DNA from: Cheilinus undulatus
Taxonomy: Eukaryota > Chordata > Actinopteri > Labriformes > Labridae
Direction: 5' to 3'
Length of the DNA: 64,000 nucleotides
Assembly (NCBI RefSeq): GCF_018320785.1
Contig: NC_054886.1
Span: 36,551,952 to 36,615,951, forward strand
Positions 9,712 through 23,200 of this stretch are shown piece by piece. Below the pieces are notes generated by a model that saw only the letters and a list, made by a program, of their open reading frames with translations, ran no database searches and was not told the DNA's origin. Each line of letters starts with the position of its first letter. The first letter of the stretch is position 1. The translations under genes and the position numbers were made by a program.

Positions 9712-9744
9712 AGGACAAAAACATGGACAACACTCTTACAGTCC

Positions 9745-10545
9745 CCACCTACAGGCGGCCTACAGGTGGCCTACAGATGGCCTACAGGCGGCCTACAGGT
9801 GGTCTACAGACGGCCTACAGGTGGCCTAGAGGCGGCCTACAGGTGGTCTACAGGCGGCCTACAGGTGGCCTACAGATGGCCTACAGGCGGCCTACAGGTG
9901 GTCTACAGACGGCCTACAGGCGGCCTACAGGTGGTCTACAGACGGCCTACAGGTGGCCTAGAGGCGGCCTACAGACGGCCTACAGACGGCCTACAGGCGG
10001 CCTACAGGCGGCCTACAGACGGCCTACAGGTGGCCTACAGACGGCCTACAGACGGCCTACAGACGGCCTACAGACGGCCTACAGGTGGCCTACAGACGGC
10101 CTACAGACGGCCTACAGACGGCCTACAGACGGCCGACAGGTGGCCTACAGGTGGCCTACAGGTGGCCTACAGACGGCCTACAGGCGGCCTACAGGTGGCC
10201 TACAGGTGGCCTACAGACGGCCTACAGGTGGCCTACAGACGGCCTACAGGTGGCCTACAGGTGGCCTACAGACGGCCTACAGACGGCCTACAGGTGGCCT
10301 ACAGACGTCCTACAGACGGCCTACAGGTGGCCTACAGACGGTCTACAGACGTCCTACAGACGGCCTACAGGCGGCCTACAGACGGCCTACAGGCGGCCTA
10401 CAGGCGGCCTACAGACGGCCTACAGATGGCCTACAGACATCCTACAGGTAGCCAACAGACGGCATACAGACGGCCTACAGATGGCCTACAGGCGGCCTAC
10501 AGACGGCCTACAGGCATCCTACAGGTGGCCTACAGACGTGTCTGT
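9745..10545 (+). repeat. 11-bp minisatellite (CTACAGGTGGC / CTACAGACGGC)
   Basis: About 72 units of 11 bases differing mainly at two positions (GGTGG, GGCGG, GACGG, GATGG). Eleven is not a multiple of three, so each plus-strand frame cycles through the same 11-residue peptide (YRRPTGGLQTA-like); this accounts for overlapping open frames of up to 323 codons. Not considered a gene. Confidence 0.95.
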
Positions 10546-10619
10546 ACTAGGCTCCATGCACCGACAGAATCAGAGCAGTCTATGAGGATTAAAACAGACA
10601 CAGGTGTTTACAGTTGATG

Positions 10620-11295
10620 TTTGAATAACTTTATTAGCATTCTACAGTTGTGTCGTTTACATCAGAGGAGCAGAAAGGGTTAAACAGTGAAGGAAGCTCA
10701 GTGGAACCAGGCGACCAATCAGACTGCACCTTTAAGATCGCATGCTGAGTCGATGTAGATTTAGTAAATTATAATCTAATGAGAGAAAAGGCATGAGTGT
10801 GAGGTATTACAGTCTTAAACTAACAGATTTAAAGTTGTGATTTATAACATTAAAAAGAGGACAAACAGGCAAGAATTTAAACGGAAATGTTAACATTTCT
10901 TAAATGAAGAAGGTTTATTCTGTCTGTAATCTAAATTAACACAGCCTGGGTTTCTCTAACCATTAGGGATCTGATAGAACGTGTTCAGACTGTTAGAGTA
11001 CATGAGGTGGTAACCAATTAGAATGCAACAAATATCCTCTGACCAATCAGACAGCTGAATTATTAACGATCTAGTTAAGCCTAATATAGGCTATTATCCT
11101 TCAAAATAAAAGTCTAACCATCAACTAAAATGATAAGTCCGGTAATCTGGTAATTAGACAACATTATTCTCATTAATTAACAACTCAAATCTTTAAATGT
11201 TCTACTTCTGTGTGGTTCTGGGCTCTAATTAAAGCTAGGTATAATTTTATTTAACGTAAGTTAACAAGGTTAGGGGGTCCTAGTCTGACAGGGCA
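10620..11295. other. Unique intergenic sequence
   Basis: AT-rich, non-repetitive by eye, with no open frame of note. It separates the 11-bp array from the 29-bp satellite. Nothing recognised. Confidence 0.5.
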
Positions 11296-11299
11296 AAGG

Positions 11300-14200
11300 A
11301 CATTGGCCTGGTGGTAGTTCTAGTTCTAACAGTCCTGTGGTGGTAGTTCTAGTTCTAATGGACCTCTGGTGGTAGTTCTAGTTCTAATGATACTCTGGTG
11401 GTAGTTCTAGTTCTAACAGTCCTGTGGTGGTAGTTCTAGTTCTAATGATACTCTGGTGGTAGTTCTAGTTCTAACAGTCCTGTGGTGGTAGTTCTAGTTC
11501 TAATGATACTCTGGTGGTAGTTCTAGTTCTAACAGTCCTGTGGTGGTAGTTCTAGTTCTAATGATACTCTGGTGGTAGTTCTAGTTCTAACAGTCCTGTG
11601 GTGGTAGTTCTAGTTCTAATGATACTCTGGTGGTAGTTCTAGTTCTAACAGTCCTGTGGTGGTAGTTCTAGTTCTAATGATACTCTGGTGGTAGTTCTAG
11701 TTCTAACAGTCCTGTGGTGGTAGTTCTAGTTCTAATGGACCTCTGGTGGTAGTTCTAGTTCTAATGATACTCTGGTGGTAGTTCTAGTTTTGACAGTCCT
11801 CTGGTGGTAGTTCTAGTTTTAACAGTCCTCTGGTGGTAGTTTTAGTTTGACAGTCCTCTGGTGGTAGTTCTAGTTTTAACAGTCCTCTGGTGGTAGTTCT
11901 AGTTTTAACAGTCCTCTGGTGGTGGTTTTAGTTTTAACAGTCCTCTGGTGGTAGTTTTAGTTTTAACAGTCCTCTGGTGGTAGTTCTAGTTCTAATGGAC
12001 CTCTGGTGGTAGTTCTAGTTCTAATGGTTCTGGTGGTAGTTTTAGTTTTAACAGTCCTCTGGTGGTAGTTCTAGCTCTAAAAGTCTTCTGGTGGTAGTTT
12101 TAGCTCTAAAAGTCTTCTGGTGGTTGTTCTAGTTTTAACAGTCCTCTGGTGGAAGTTCTAGCTCTAAAAGTCTTCTGGTGGTTGTTCTAGTTTTAACAGT
12201 CCTCTGGTGGTAGTTCTAGCTCTAAAAGTCTTCTGGTGGTTGTTCTAGTTTTAACAGTCCTCTGGTGGTAGTTCTAGCTCTAAAAGTCTTCTGGTGGTAG
12301 TTTTAGCTCTAAAAGTCTTCTGGTGGTAGTTCTAGCTCTAAAAGTCTTCTGGTGGTTGTTCTAGTTTTAACAGTCCTCTGGTGGTAGTTCTAGCTCTAAA
12401 AGTCTTCTGGTGGTTGTTCTAGTTTTAACAGTCCTCAGGTGGTAGTTCTAGCTCTAAAAGTCTTCTGGTGGTTGTTCTAGTTTTAACAGTCCTCTGGTGG
12501 TAGTTCTATCTCCAAAAGTCTTCTGGTGGTTGTTCTAGTTTTAACAGTCCTCTGGTGGTAGTTCTAGCTCTAAAAGTCTTCTGGTGGTTGTTCTAGTTTT
12601 AACAGTCCTCTGGTGGTAGTTCTAGCTCTAAAAGTCTTCTGGTGGTAGTTTTAGTTTTAACAGTCCTCTGGTGGTAGTTCTAGCTCTAAAAGTCTTCTGG
12701 TGGTAGTTCTAGTTCTAATGATACTCTGGTGGTAGTTCTAGTTCTAACAGTCCTGTGGTGGTAGTTCTAGTTCTAATGGACCTCTGGTGGTAGTTCTAGT
12801 TCTAATGATACTCTGGTGGTAGTTCTAGTTTTGACAGTCCTCTGGTGGTAGTTCTAGTTTTAACAGTCCTCTGGTGGTAGTTTTAGTTTGACAGTCCTCT
12901 GGTGGTAGTTCTAGTTTTAACAGTCCTCTGGTGGTAGTTCTAGTTTTAACAGTCCTCTGGTGGTGGTTTTAGTTTTAACAGTCCTCTGGTGGTAGTTTTA
13001 GTTTTAACAGTCCTCTGGTGGTAGTTCTAGTTCTAATGGACCTCTGGTGGTAGTTCTAGTTCTAATGGTTCTGGTGGTAGTTTTAGTTTTAACAGTCCTC
13101 TGGTGGTAGTTCTAGCTCTAAAAGTCTTCTGGTGGTAGTTTTAGCTCTAAAAGTCTTCTGGTGGTTGTTCTAGTTTTAACAGTCCTCTGGTGGAAGTTCT
13201 AGCTCTAAAAGTCTTCTGGTGGTTGTTCTAGTTTTAACAGTCCTCTGGTGGTAGTTCTAGCTCTAAAAGTCTTCTGGTGGTTGTTCTAGTTTTAACAGTC
13301 CTCTGGTGGTAGTTCTAGCTCTAAAAGTCTTCTGGTGGTAGTTTTAGCTCTAAAAGTCTTCTGGTGGTAGTTCTAGTTTTAACAGTCCTCTGGTGGTAGT
13401 TCTAGCTCTAAAAGTCTTCTGGTGGTTGTTCTAGTTTTAACAGTCCTCAGGTGGTAGTTCTAGCTCTAAAAGTCTTCTGGTGGTTGTTCTAGTTTTAACA
13501 GTCCTCTGGTGGTAGTTCTATCTCCAAAAGTCTTCTGGTGGTTGTTCTAGTTTTAACAGTCCTCTGGTGGTAGTTCTAGCTCTAAAAGTCTTCTGGTGGT
13601 TGTTCTAGTTTTAACAGTCCTCTGGTGGTAGTTCTAGCTCTAAAAGTCTTCTGGTGGTAGTTTTAGTTTTAACAGTCCTCTGGTGGTAGTTCTAGCTCTA
13701 AAAGTCTTCTGGTGGTAGTTTTAGTTTTAACAGTCCTCTGGTGGTAGTTCTAGTTTTAACAGTCCTCTGGTGGTAGTTCTAGCTCTAAAAGTCTTCTGGT
13801 GGTAGTTTTAGCTCTAAAAGTCTTCTGGTGGTAGTTTTAGCTCTAAAAGTCTTCTGGTGGTAGTTCTAGCTCTAAAAGTCTTCTGGTGGTTGTTCTAGTT
13901 TTAACAGTCCTCAGGTGGTAGTTCTAGCTCTAAAAGTCTTCTGGTGGTAGTTTTAGTTTTAACAGTCCTCTGGTGGTAGTTCTAGTTTTAACAGTCCTCT
14001 GGTGGTAGTTCTACCTCTAAAAGTCTTCTGGTGGTTGTTCTAGTTTTAACAGTCCTCTGGTGGTAGTTCTAGCTCTAAAAGTCTTCTGGTGGTAGTTTTA
14101 GCTCTAAAAGTCTTCTGGTGGTAGTTTTAGCTCTAAAAGTCTTCTGGTGGTTGTTCTAGTTTTAACAGTCCTCTGGTGGTAGTTTTAGCTCTAAAAGTCT

Positions 14201-17200
14201 TCTGGTGGTTGTTCTAGTTTTAACAGTCCTCTGGTGGTAGTTCTAGCTCTAAAAGTCTTCTGGTGGTTGTTCTAGTTTTAACAGTCCTCTGGTGGTAGTT
14301 TTAGCTCTAAAAGTCTTCTGGTGGTAGTTCTAGCTCTAAAAGTCTTCTGGTGGTTGTTCTAGTTTTAACAGTCCGTTGGTGGTAGTTCTAGCTCTAAAAG
14401 TCTTCTGGTGGTAGTTTTAGCTCTAAAAGTCTTCTGGTGGTTGTTCTAGTTTTAACAGTCCTCTGGTGGTAGTTCTAGCTCTAAAAGTCTTCTGGTGGTT
14501 GTTCTAGTTTTAACAGTCCTCTGGTGGTAGTTCTAGCTCTAAAAGTCTTCTGGTGGTAGTTCTAGTTTTAACAGTCCTCTGGTGGTAGTTCTAGCTCTAA
14601 AAGTCTTCTGGTGGTAGTTCTAGCTCTAAAAGTCTTCTGGTGGTTGTTCTAGTTTTAACAGTCCTCTGGTGGTAGTTCTAGCTCTAAAAGTCTTCTGGTG
14701 GTAGTTTTAGTTTTAACAGTCCTCTGGTGGTAGTTGTAGCTCTAAAAGTCTTCTGCTGGTAGTTTTAGCTCTAAAAGTCTTCTGGTGGTTGTTCTAGTTT
14801 TAACAGTCCTCTGGTGGTAGTTCTAGCTCTAAAAGTCTTCTGCTGGTAGTTTTAGCTCCAAAAGTCTTCTGGTGGTAGTTCTAGCTCTAAAAGTCTTCTG
14901 GTGGTTGTTCTAGTTTTAACAGTCCTCAGGTGGTAGTTCTAGCTCTAAAAGTCTTCTGCTGGTAGTTTTAGCTCTAAAAGTCTTCTGGTGGTAGTTTTAG
15001 CTCTAAAAGTCTTCTGGTGGTTGTTCTAGTTTTAACAGTCCTCTGGTGGTAGTTCTAGCTCTAAAAGTCTTCTGGTGGTAGTTTTAGTTTTAACAGTCCT
15101 CTGGTGGTAGTTCTAGCTCTAAAAGTCTTCTGGTGGTAGTTTTAGCTCTAAAAGTCTTCTGGTGGTAGTTTTAGTTTTAACAGTCCTCTGGTGGTAGTTC
15201 TAGCTCTAAAAGTCTTCTGCTGGTAGTTTTAGCTCTAAAAGTCTTCTGGTGGTTGTTCTAGTTTTAACAGTCCTCTGGTGGTAGTTCTAGCTCTAAAAGT
15301 CTTCTGCTGGTAGTTTTAGCTCTAAAAGTCTTCTGGTGGTAGTTCTGGCTCTAAAAGTCTTCTGGTGGTAGTTTTAGTTTTAACAGTCCTCTGGTGGTAG
15401 TTCTAGCTCTAAAAGTCTTCTGGTGGTAGTTGTAGCTCTAAAAGTCTTCTGGTGGTAGTTTTAGTTTTAACAGTCCTCTGGTGGTAGTTCTAGCTCTAAA
15501 AGTCTTCTGGTGGTAGTTTTAGTTTTAACAGTCCTCTGGTGGTAGTTCTAGTTTTAACAGTCCTCTGGTGGTAGTTTTAGCTCTAAAAGTCTTCTGGTGG
15601 TAGTTCTAGCTCTAAAAGTCTTCTGGTGGTAGTTTTAGTTTTAACAGTCCTCTGGTGGTAGTTCTAGTTTTAACAGTCCTCTGGTGGTAGTTCTAGCTCT
15701 AAAAGTCTTCTGGTGGTAGTTCTAGCTCTAAAAGTCTTCTGGTGGTTGTTCTAGTTTTAACAGTCCTCTGGTGGTAGTTTTAGCTCTAAAAGTCTTCTGG
15801 TGGTTGTTCTAGTTTTAACAGTCCTCTGGTGGAAGTTCTAGCTCTAAAAGTCTTCTGGTGGTTGTTCTAGTTTTAACAGTCCTCTGGTGGTAGTTCTAGC
15901 TCTAAAAGTCTTCTGGTGGTAGTTTTAGCTCTAAAAGTCTTCTGGTGGTAGTTCTAGCTCTAAAAGTCTTCTGGTGGTTGTTCTAGTTTTAACAGTCCTC
16001 TGGTGGTAGTTCTAGCTCTTAAAGTCTTCTGGTGGTAGTTTTAGCTCTAAAAGTCTTCTGGTGGTAGTTTTAGCTCTAAAGTCTTCTGGTGGTAGTTTTA
16101 GCTCTAAAGTCTTCTGGTGGTAGTTTTAGCTCTAAAAGTCTTCTGGTGTTCTAGCTCTAACAGTCTTCTGGTGGTTGTTCTAGTTTTAACAGTCCTCTGG
16201 TGGTAGTTTTAGCTCTAAAAGTCTTCTGGTGGTAGTTTTAGTTTTAACAGTCCTCTGGTGGTAGTTCTAGTTTTAACAGTCCTCTGGTGGTAGTTCTAGT
16301 TTTAACAGTCCTCTGGTGGTAGTTCTAGCTCTAAAAGTCTTCTGGTGGTAGTTTTAGTTTTAACATACCTCTGGTGGTAGTTTTAGCTTTAAAAGTCTTC
16401 TGGTGGTAGTTTTAGTTTTAACAGTCCTCTGGTGGTAGTTTTAGCTTTAAAAGTCTTCTGGTGGTAGTTTTAGTTTTAACAGTCCTCTGGTGGTAGTTCT
16501 AGCTCTAAAAGTCTTCTGGTGGTAGTTTTAGCTCTAAAAGTCTTCTGGTGGTTGTTCTAGTTTTAACAGTCCTCTGGTGGTAGTTCTAGCTCTAAAAGTC
16601 TTCTGGTGGTTGTTCTAGTTTTAACAGTCCTCTGGTGGTAGTTCTAGCTCTAAAAGTCTTCTGGTGGTAGTTTTAGCTCTAAAAGTCTTCTGGTGGTAGT
16701 TTTAGCTCTAAAAGTCTTCTGGTGGTAGTTCTAGCTCTAAAAGTCTTTTGGTGGTTGTTCTAGTTTTAACAGTCCTCTGGTGGTAGTTTTAGCTCTAAAA
16801 GTCTTCTGGTGGTAGTTCTAGCTCTAAAAGTCTTCTGGTGGTAGTTTTAGCTTTAAAAGTCTTCTGGTGGTAGTTTTAGTTTTAACAGTCCTCTGGTGGT
16901 AGTTCTAGCTCTAAAAGTCTTCTGGTGGTAGTTCTAGCTCTAAAAGTCTTCTGGTGGTTGTTCTAGTTTTAACAGTCCTCTGGTGGTAGTTCTAGATCTA
17001 AAAGTCTTCTGGTGGTTGTTCTAGTTTTAACAGTCCTCTGGTGGTAGTTCTAGCTCTAAAAGTCTTCTGGTGGTTGTTCTAGTTTTAACAGTCCTCTGGT
17101 GGTAGTTCTAGCTCTAAAAGTCTTCTGGTGGTAGTTTTAGCTCTAAAAGTCTTCTGGTGGTAGTTCTAGCTCTAAAAGTCTTCTGGTGGTTGTTCTAGTT

Positions 17201-20200
17201 TTAACAGTCCTCTGGTGGTAGGTCTAGCTCTAAAGGTCTTCTGGTGGTTGTTCTAGTTTTAACAGTCCTCAGGTGGTAGTTCTAGCTCTAAAAGTCTTCT
17301 GGTGGTTGTTCTAGTTTTAACAGTCCTCTGGTGGTAGTTCTATCTCCAAAAGTCTTCTGGTGGTTGTTCTAGTTTTAACAGTCCTCTGGTGGTAGTTCTA
17401 GCTCTAAAAGTCTTCTGGTGGTTGTTCTAGTTTTAACAGTCCTCTGGTGGTAGTTCTAGCTCTAAAAGTCTTCTGGTGGTAGTTTTAGTTTTAACAGTCC
17501 TCTGGTGGTAGTTCTAGCTCTAAAAGTCTTCTGGTGGTAGTTTTAGTTTTAACAGTCCTCTGGTGGTAGTTCTAGTTTTAACAGTCCTCTGGTGGTAGTT
17601 CTAGCTCTAAAAGTCTTCTGGTGGTAGTTTTAGCTCTAAAAGTCTTCTGGTGGTAGTTTTAGCTCTAAAAGTCTTCTGGTGGTAGTTCTAGCTCTAAAAG
17701 TCTTCTGGTGGTTGTTCTAGTTTTAACAGTCCTCAGGTGGTAGTTCTAGCTCTAAAAGTCTTCTGGTGGTAGTTTTAGTTTTAACAGTCCTCTGGTGGTA
17801 GTTCTAGTTTTAACAGTCCTCTGGTGGTAGTTCTACCTCTAAAAGTCTTCTGGTGGTTGTTCTAGTTTTAACAGTCCTCTGGTGGTAGTTCTAGCTCTAA
17901 AAGTCTTCTGGTGGTAGTTTTAGCTCTAAAAGTCTTCTGGTGGTAGTTCTAGCTCTAAAAGTCTTCTGGTGGTTGTTCTAGTTTTAACAGTCCTCTGGTG
18001 GTAGTTTTAGCTCTAAAAGTCTTCTGGTGGTAGTTCTAGCTCTAAAAGTCTTCTGGTGGTTGTTCTAGTTTTAACAGTCCTCTGGTGGTAGTTCTAGCTC
18101 TAAAGTCTTCTGGTGGTAGTTTTAGCTCTAAAAGTCTTCTGGTGGTTGTTCTAGTTTTAACAGTCCTCTGGTGGTAGTTCTAGCTCTAAAAGTCTTCTGG
18201 TGGTTGTTCTAGTTTTAACAGTCCTCTGGTGGTAGTTCTAGCTCTAAAAGTCTTCTGGTGGTAGTTCTAGTTTTAACAGTCCTCTGGTGGTAGTTCTAGC
18301 TCTAAAAGTCTTCTGGTGGTAGTTCTAGCTCTAAAAGTCTTCTGGTGGTTGTTCTAGTTTTAACAGTCCTCTGGTGGTAGCTCTAGCTCTAAAAGTCTTC
18401 TGGTGGTAGTTTTAGTTTTAACAGTCCTCTGGTGGTAGTTGTAGCTCTAAAAGTCTTCTGCTGGTAGTTTTAGCTCTAAAAGTCTTCTGGTGGTTGTTCT
18501 AGTTTTAACAGTCCTCTGGTGGTAGTTCTAGCTCTAAAAGTCTTCTGCTGGTAGTTTTAGCTCCAAAAGTCTTCTGGTGGTAGTTCTAGCTCTAAAAGTC
18601 TTCTGGTGGTTGTTCTAGTTTTAACAGTCCTCAGGTGGTAGTTCTAGCTCTAAAAGTCTTCTGCTGGTAGTTTTAGCTCTAAAAGTCTTCTGGTGGTAGT
18701 TGTAGCTCTAAAAGTCTTCTGGTGGTTGTTCTAGTTTTAACAGTCCTCTGGTGGTAGTTCTAGCTCTAAAAGTCTTCTGGTGGTAGTTTTAGTTTTAACA
18801 GTCCTCTGGTGGTAGTTCTAGCTCTAAAAGTCTTCTGGTGGTAGTTTTAGCTCTAAAAGTCTTCTGGTGGTAGTTTTAGTTTTAACAGTCCTCTGGTGGT
18901 AGTTCTAGCTCTAAAAGTCTTCTGCTGGTAGTTTTAGCTCTAAAAGTCTTCTGGTGGTTGTTCTAGTTTTAACAGTCCTCTGGTGGTAGTTCTAGCTCTA
19001 AAAGTCTTCTGCTGGTAGTTTTAGCTCTAAAAGTCTTCTGGTGGTAGTTCTGGCTCTAAAAGTCTTCTGGTGGTAGTTTTAGTTTTAACAGTCCTCTGGT
19101 GGTAGTTCTAGCTCTAAAAGTCTTCTGGTGGTAGTTTTAGCTCTAAAAGTCTTCTGGTGGTAGTTTTAGTTTTAACAGTCCTCTGGTGGTAGTTCTAGCT
19201 CTAAAAGTCTTCTGGTGGTAGTTTTAGTTTTAACAGTCCTCTGGTGGTAGTTCTAGTTTTAACAGTCCTCTGGTGGTAGTTTTAGCTCTAAAAGTCTTCT
19301 GGTGGTAGTTCTAGCTCTAAAAGTCTTCTGGTGGTAGTTTTAGTTTTAACAGTCCTCTGGTGGTAGTTCTAGTTTTAACAGTCCTCTGGTGGTAGTTCTA
19401 GCTCTAAAAGTCTTCTGGTGGTAGTTCTAGCTCTAAAAGTCTTCTGGTGGTTGTTCTAGTTTTAACAGTCCTCTGGTGGTAGTTTTAGCTCTAAAAGTCT
19501 TCTGGTGGTTGTTCTAGTTTTAACAGTCCTCTGGTGGAAGTTCTAGCTCTAAAAGTCTTCTGGTGGTTGTTCTAGTTTTAACAGTCCTCTGGTGGTAGTT
19601 CTAGCTCTAAAAGTCTTCTGGTGGTAGTTTTAGCTCTAAAAGTCTTCTGGTGGTAGTTCTAGCTCTAAAAGTCTTCTGGTGGTTGTTCTAGTTTTAACAG
19701 TCCTCTGGTGGTAGTTCTAGCTCTTAAAGTCTTCTGGTGGTAGTTTTAGCTCTAAAAGTCTTCTGGTGGTAGTTTTAGCTCTAAAAGTCTTCTGGTGGTA
19801 GTTTTAGCTCTAAAAGTCTTCTGGTGGTAGTTTTAGCTCTAAAAGTCTTCTGGTGTTCTAGCTCTAAAAGTCTTCTGGTGGTTGTTCTAGTTTTAACAGT
19901 CCTCTGGTGGTAGTTCTAGCTCTAAAAGTCTTCTGGTGGTAGTTTTAGTTTTAACAGTCCTCTGGTGGTAGTTCTAGTTTTAACAGTCCTCTGGTGGTAG
20001 TTCTAGTTTTAACAGTCCTCTGGTGGTAGTTCTAGCTCTAAAAGTCTTCTGGTGGTAGTTTTAGTTTTAACATACCTCTGGTGGTAGTTTTAGCTTTAAA
20101 AGTCTTCTGGTGGTAGTTTTAGTTTTAACAGTCCTCTGGTGGTAGTTTTAGCTTTAAAAGTCTTCTGGTGGTAGTTTTAGTTTTAACAGTCCTCTGGTGG

Positions 20201-23200
20201 TAGTTCTAGCTCTAAAAGTCTTCTGGTGGTAGTTTTAGCTCTAAAAGTCTTCTGGTGGTTGTTCTAGTTTTAACAGTCCTCTGGTGGTAGTTCTAGCTCT
20301 AAAAGTCTTCTGGTGGTTGTTCTAGTTTTAACAGTCTTCTGGTGGTAGTTCTAGCTCTAAAAGTCTTCTGGTGGTAGTTTTAGCTCTAAAAGTCTTCTGG
20401 TGGTTGTTTTAGCTCTAAAAGTCTTCTGGTGGTAGTTTTAGCTCTAAAAGTCTTCTGGTGGTTGTTCTAGTTTTAACAGTCCTCTGGTGGTAGTTCTAGC
20501 TCTAAAAGTCTTCTGGTGGTAGTTCTAGCTCTAAAAGTCTTCTGGTGGTAGTTTTAGCTCTAAAAGTCTTCTGGTGGTAGTTTTAGTTTTAACAGTCCTC
20601 TGGTGGTAGTTCTAGCTCTAAAAGTCTTCTGGTGGTAGTTCTAGCTCTAAAAGTCTTCTGGTGGTTGTTCTAGTTTTAACAGTCCTCTGGTGGTAGTTCT
20701 AGCTCTAAAAGTCTTCTGGTGGTTGTTCTAGTTTTAACAGTCCTCTGGTGGTAGTTCTAGCTCTAAAAGTCTTCTGGTGGTTGTTCTAGTTTTAACAGTC
20801 CTCTGGTGGTAGTTCTAGCTCTAAAAGTCTTCTGGTGGTAGTTTTAGCTCTAAAAGTCTTCTGGTGGTAGTTCTAGCTCTAAAAGTCTTCTGGTGGTTGT
20901 TCTAGTTTTAACAGTCCTCTGGTGGTAGGTCTAGCTCTAAAGGTCTTCTGGTGGTTGTTCTAGTTTTAACAGTCCTCAGGTGGTAGTTCTAGCTCTAAAA
21001 GTCTTCTGGTGGTTGTTCTAGTTTTAACAGTCCTCTGGTGGTAGTTCTATCTCCAAAAGTCTTCTGGTGGTTGTTCTAGTTTTAACAGTCCTCTGGTGGT
21101 AGTTCTAGCTCTAAAAGTCTTCTGGTGGTAGTTCTAGCTCTAAAAGTCTTCTGGTGGTTGTTCTAGTTTTAACAGTCCTCTGGTGGTAGTTCTAGCTCTA
21201 AAAGTCTTCTGGTGGTTGTTCTAGTTTTAACAGTCCTCAGGTGGTAGTTCTAGCTCTAAAAGTCTTCTGGTGGTTGTTCTAGTTTTAACAGTCCTCTGGT
21301 GGTAGTTCTAGCTCTAAAAGTCTTCTGGTGGTAGTTTTAGTTTTAACAGTCCTCTGGTGGTAGTTCTAGCTCTAAAAGTCTTCTGGTGGTAGTTTTAGTT
21401 TTAACAGTCCTCTGGTGGTAGTTCTAGCTCTAAAAGTCTTCTGGTGGTAGTTTTAGCTCTAAAAGTTTTCTGGTGGTAGTTTTAGTTTTAACAGTCCTCT
21501 GGTGGTAGTTATAGCTCTAAAAGTCTTCTGGTGGTTGTTCTAGTTTTAACAGTCCTCAGGTGGTAGTTCTAGCTCTAAAAGTCTTCTGGTGGTTGTTCTA
21601 GTTTTAACAGTCCTCTGGTGGTAGTTCTAGTTTTAACAGTCCTCAGGTGGTAGTTCTAGCTCTAAAAGTCTTCTGGTGGTTGTTCTAGTTTTAACAGTCC
21701 TCTGGTGGTAGTTCTAGCTCTAAAAGTCTTCTGGTGGTAGTTTTAGCTCTAAAAGTCTTCTGGTGGTAGTTCTAGCTCTAAAAGTCTTCTGGTGGTTGTT
21801 CTAGTTTTAACAGTCCTCTGGTGGTAGTTCTAGTTTTAACAGTCCTCAGGTGGTAGTTCTAGCTCTAAAAGTCTTCTGGTGGTTGTTCTAGTTTTAACAG
21901 TCCTCTGGTGGTAGTTCTAGCTCTAAAAGTCTTCTGGTGGTTGTTCTAGTTTTAACAGTCCTCTGGTGGTAGTTCTAGTTTTAACAGTCCTCAGGTGGTA
22001 GTTCTAGTTCTAAAAGTCTTCTGGTGGTTGTTCTAGTTTTAACAGTCCTCTGGTGGTAGTTCTAGCTCTAAAAGTCTTCTGGTGGTAGTTTTAGCTCTAA
22101 AAGTCTTCTGGTGGTAGTTTTAGCTCTAAAAGTCTTCTGGTGTTCTAGCTCTAAAAGTCTTCTGGTGGTTGTTTTAGTTTTAACAGTCCTCTGGTGGTAG
22201 TTCTAGTTTTAACAGTCCTCTGGTGGTAGTTCTAGTTTTAACAGTCCTCTGGTGGTAGTTCTAGTTTTAACAGTCCTCTGGTGGTAGTTCTAGTTTTAAC
22301 AGTCCTCTGGTGGTAGTTCTAGTTTTAACAGTCCTCTGGTGGTAGTTCTAGCTCTAAAAGTCTTCTGGTGGTTGTTCTAGTTTTAACAGTCCTCTGGTGG
22401 TAGTTCTAGCTCTAAAAGTCTTCTGGTGGTTGTTCTAGTTTTAACAGTCCTCTGGTGGTAGTTCTAGCTCTAAAAGTCTTCTGCTGGTAGTTTTAGCTCT
22501 AAAAGTCTTCTGGTGGTTGTTCTAGTTTTAACAGTCCTCTGGTGGTAGTTGTAGCTCTAAAAGTCTTCTGCTGGTAGTTTTAGCTCCAAAAGTCTTCTGG
22601 TGGTAGTTCTAGCTCTAAAAGTCTTCTGGTGGTTGTTCTAGTTTTAACAGTCTTCTGGTGGTAGTTCTAGCTCTAAAAGTCTTCTGGTGTTTGTTCTAGT
22701 TTTAACAGTCCTCTGGTGGTAGTTCTAACTCTAAAAGTCTTCCGGTGGTAGTTTTGGTTTTAACAGTCCTCTGGTGGTAGTTCTAGCTCTAAAAGTCTTC
22801 TGGTGGTTGTTCTAGTTTTAACAGTCCTCTGGTGGTAGTTCTAGTTCTAAAAGTCTTCTGGTGGTTTTTTTAGCTCTAAAAGTCTTCTGGTGGTAGTTTT
22901 AGTTTTAACAGTCTTCTGGTGGTAGTTCTAGCTCTAAAAGTCTTCTGCTGGTAGTTTTAGCTCTAAAAGTCTTCTGGTGGTTGTTCTAGTTTTAACAGTC
23001 CTCTGGTGGTAGTTCTAGTTCTAAAAGTCTTCTGGTGGTTGTTCTAGTTTTAACAGTCCTCTGGTGGTAGTTCTAGCTCTAAAAGTCTTCTGCTGGTAGT
23101 TTTAGCTCTAAAAGTCTTCTGGTGGTTGTTCTAGTTTTAACAGTCCTCTGGTGGTAGTTGTAGCTCTAAAAGTCTTCTGCTGGTAGTTTTAGCTCCAAAA

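Noticed and set aside
9646..10617. 323-codon plus-strand frame
   Set aside because: Reads the 11-bp satellite; overlapping frames give the same peptide. No domain.
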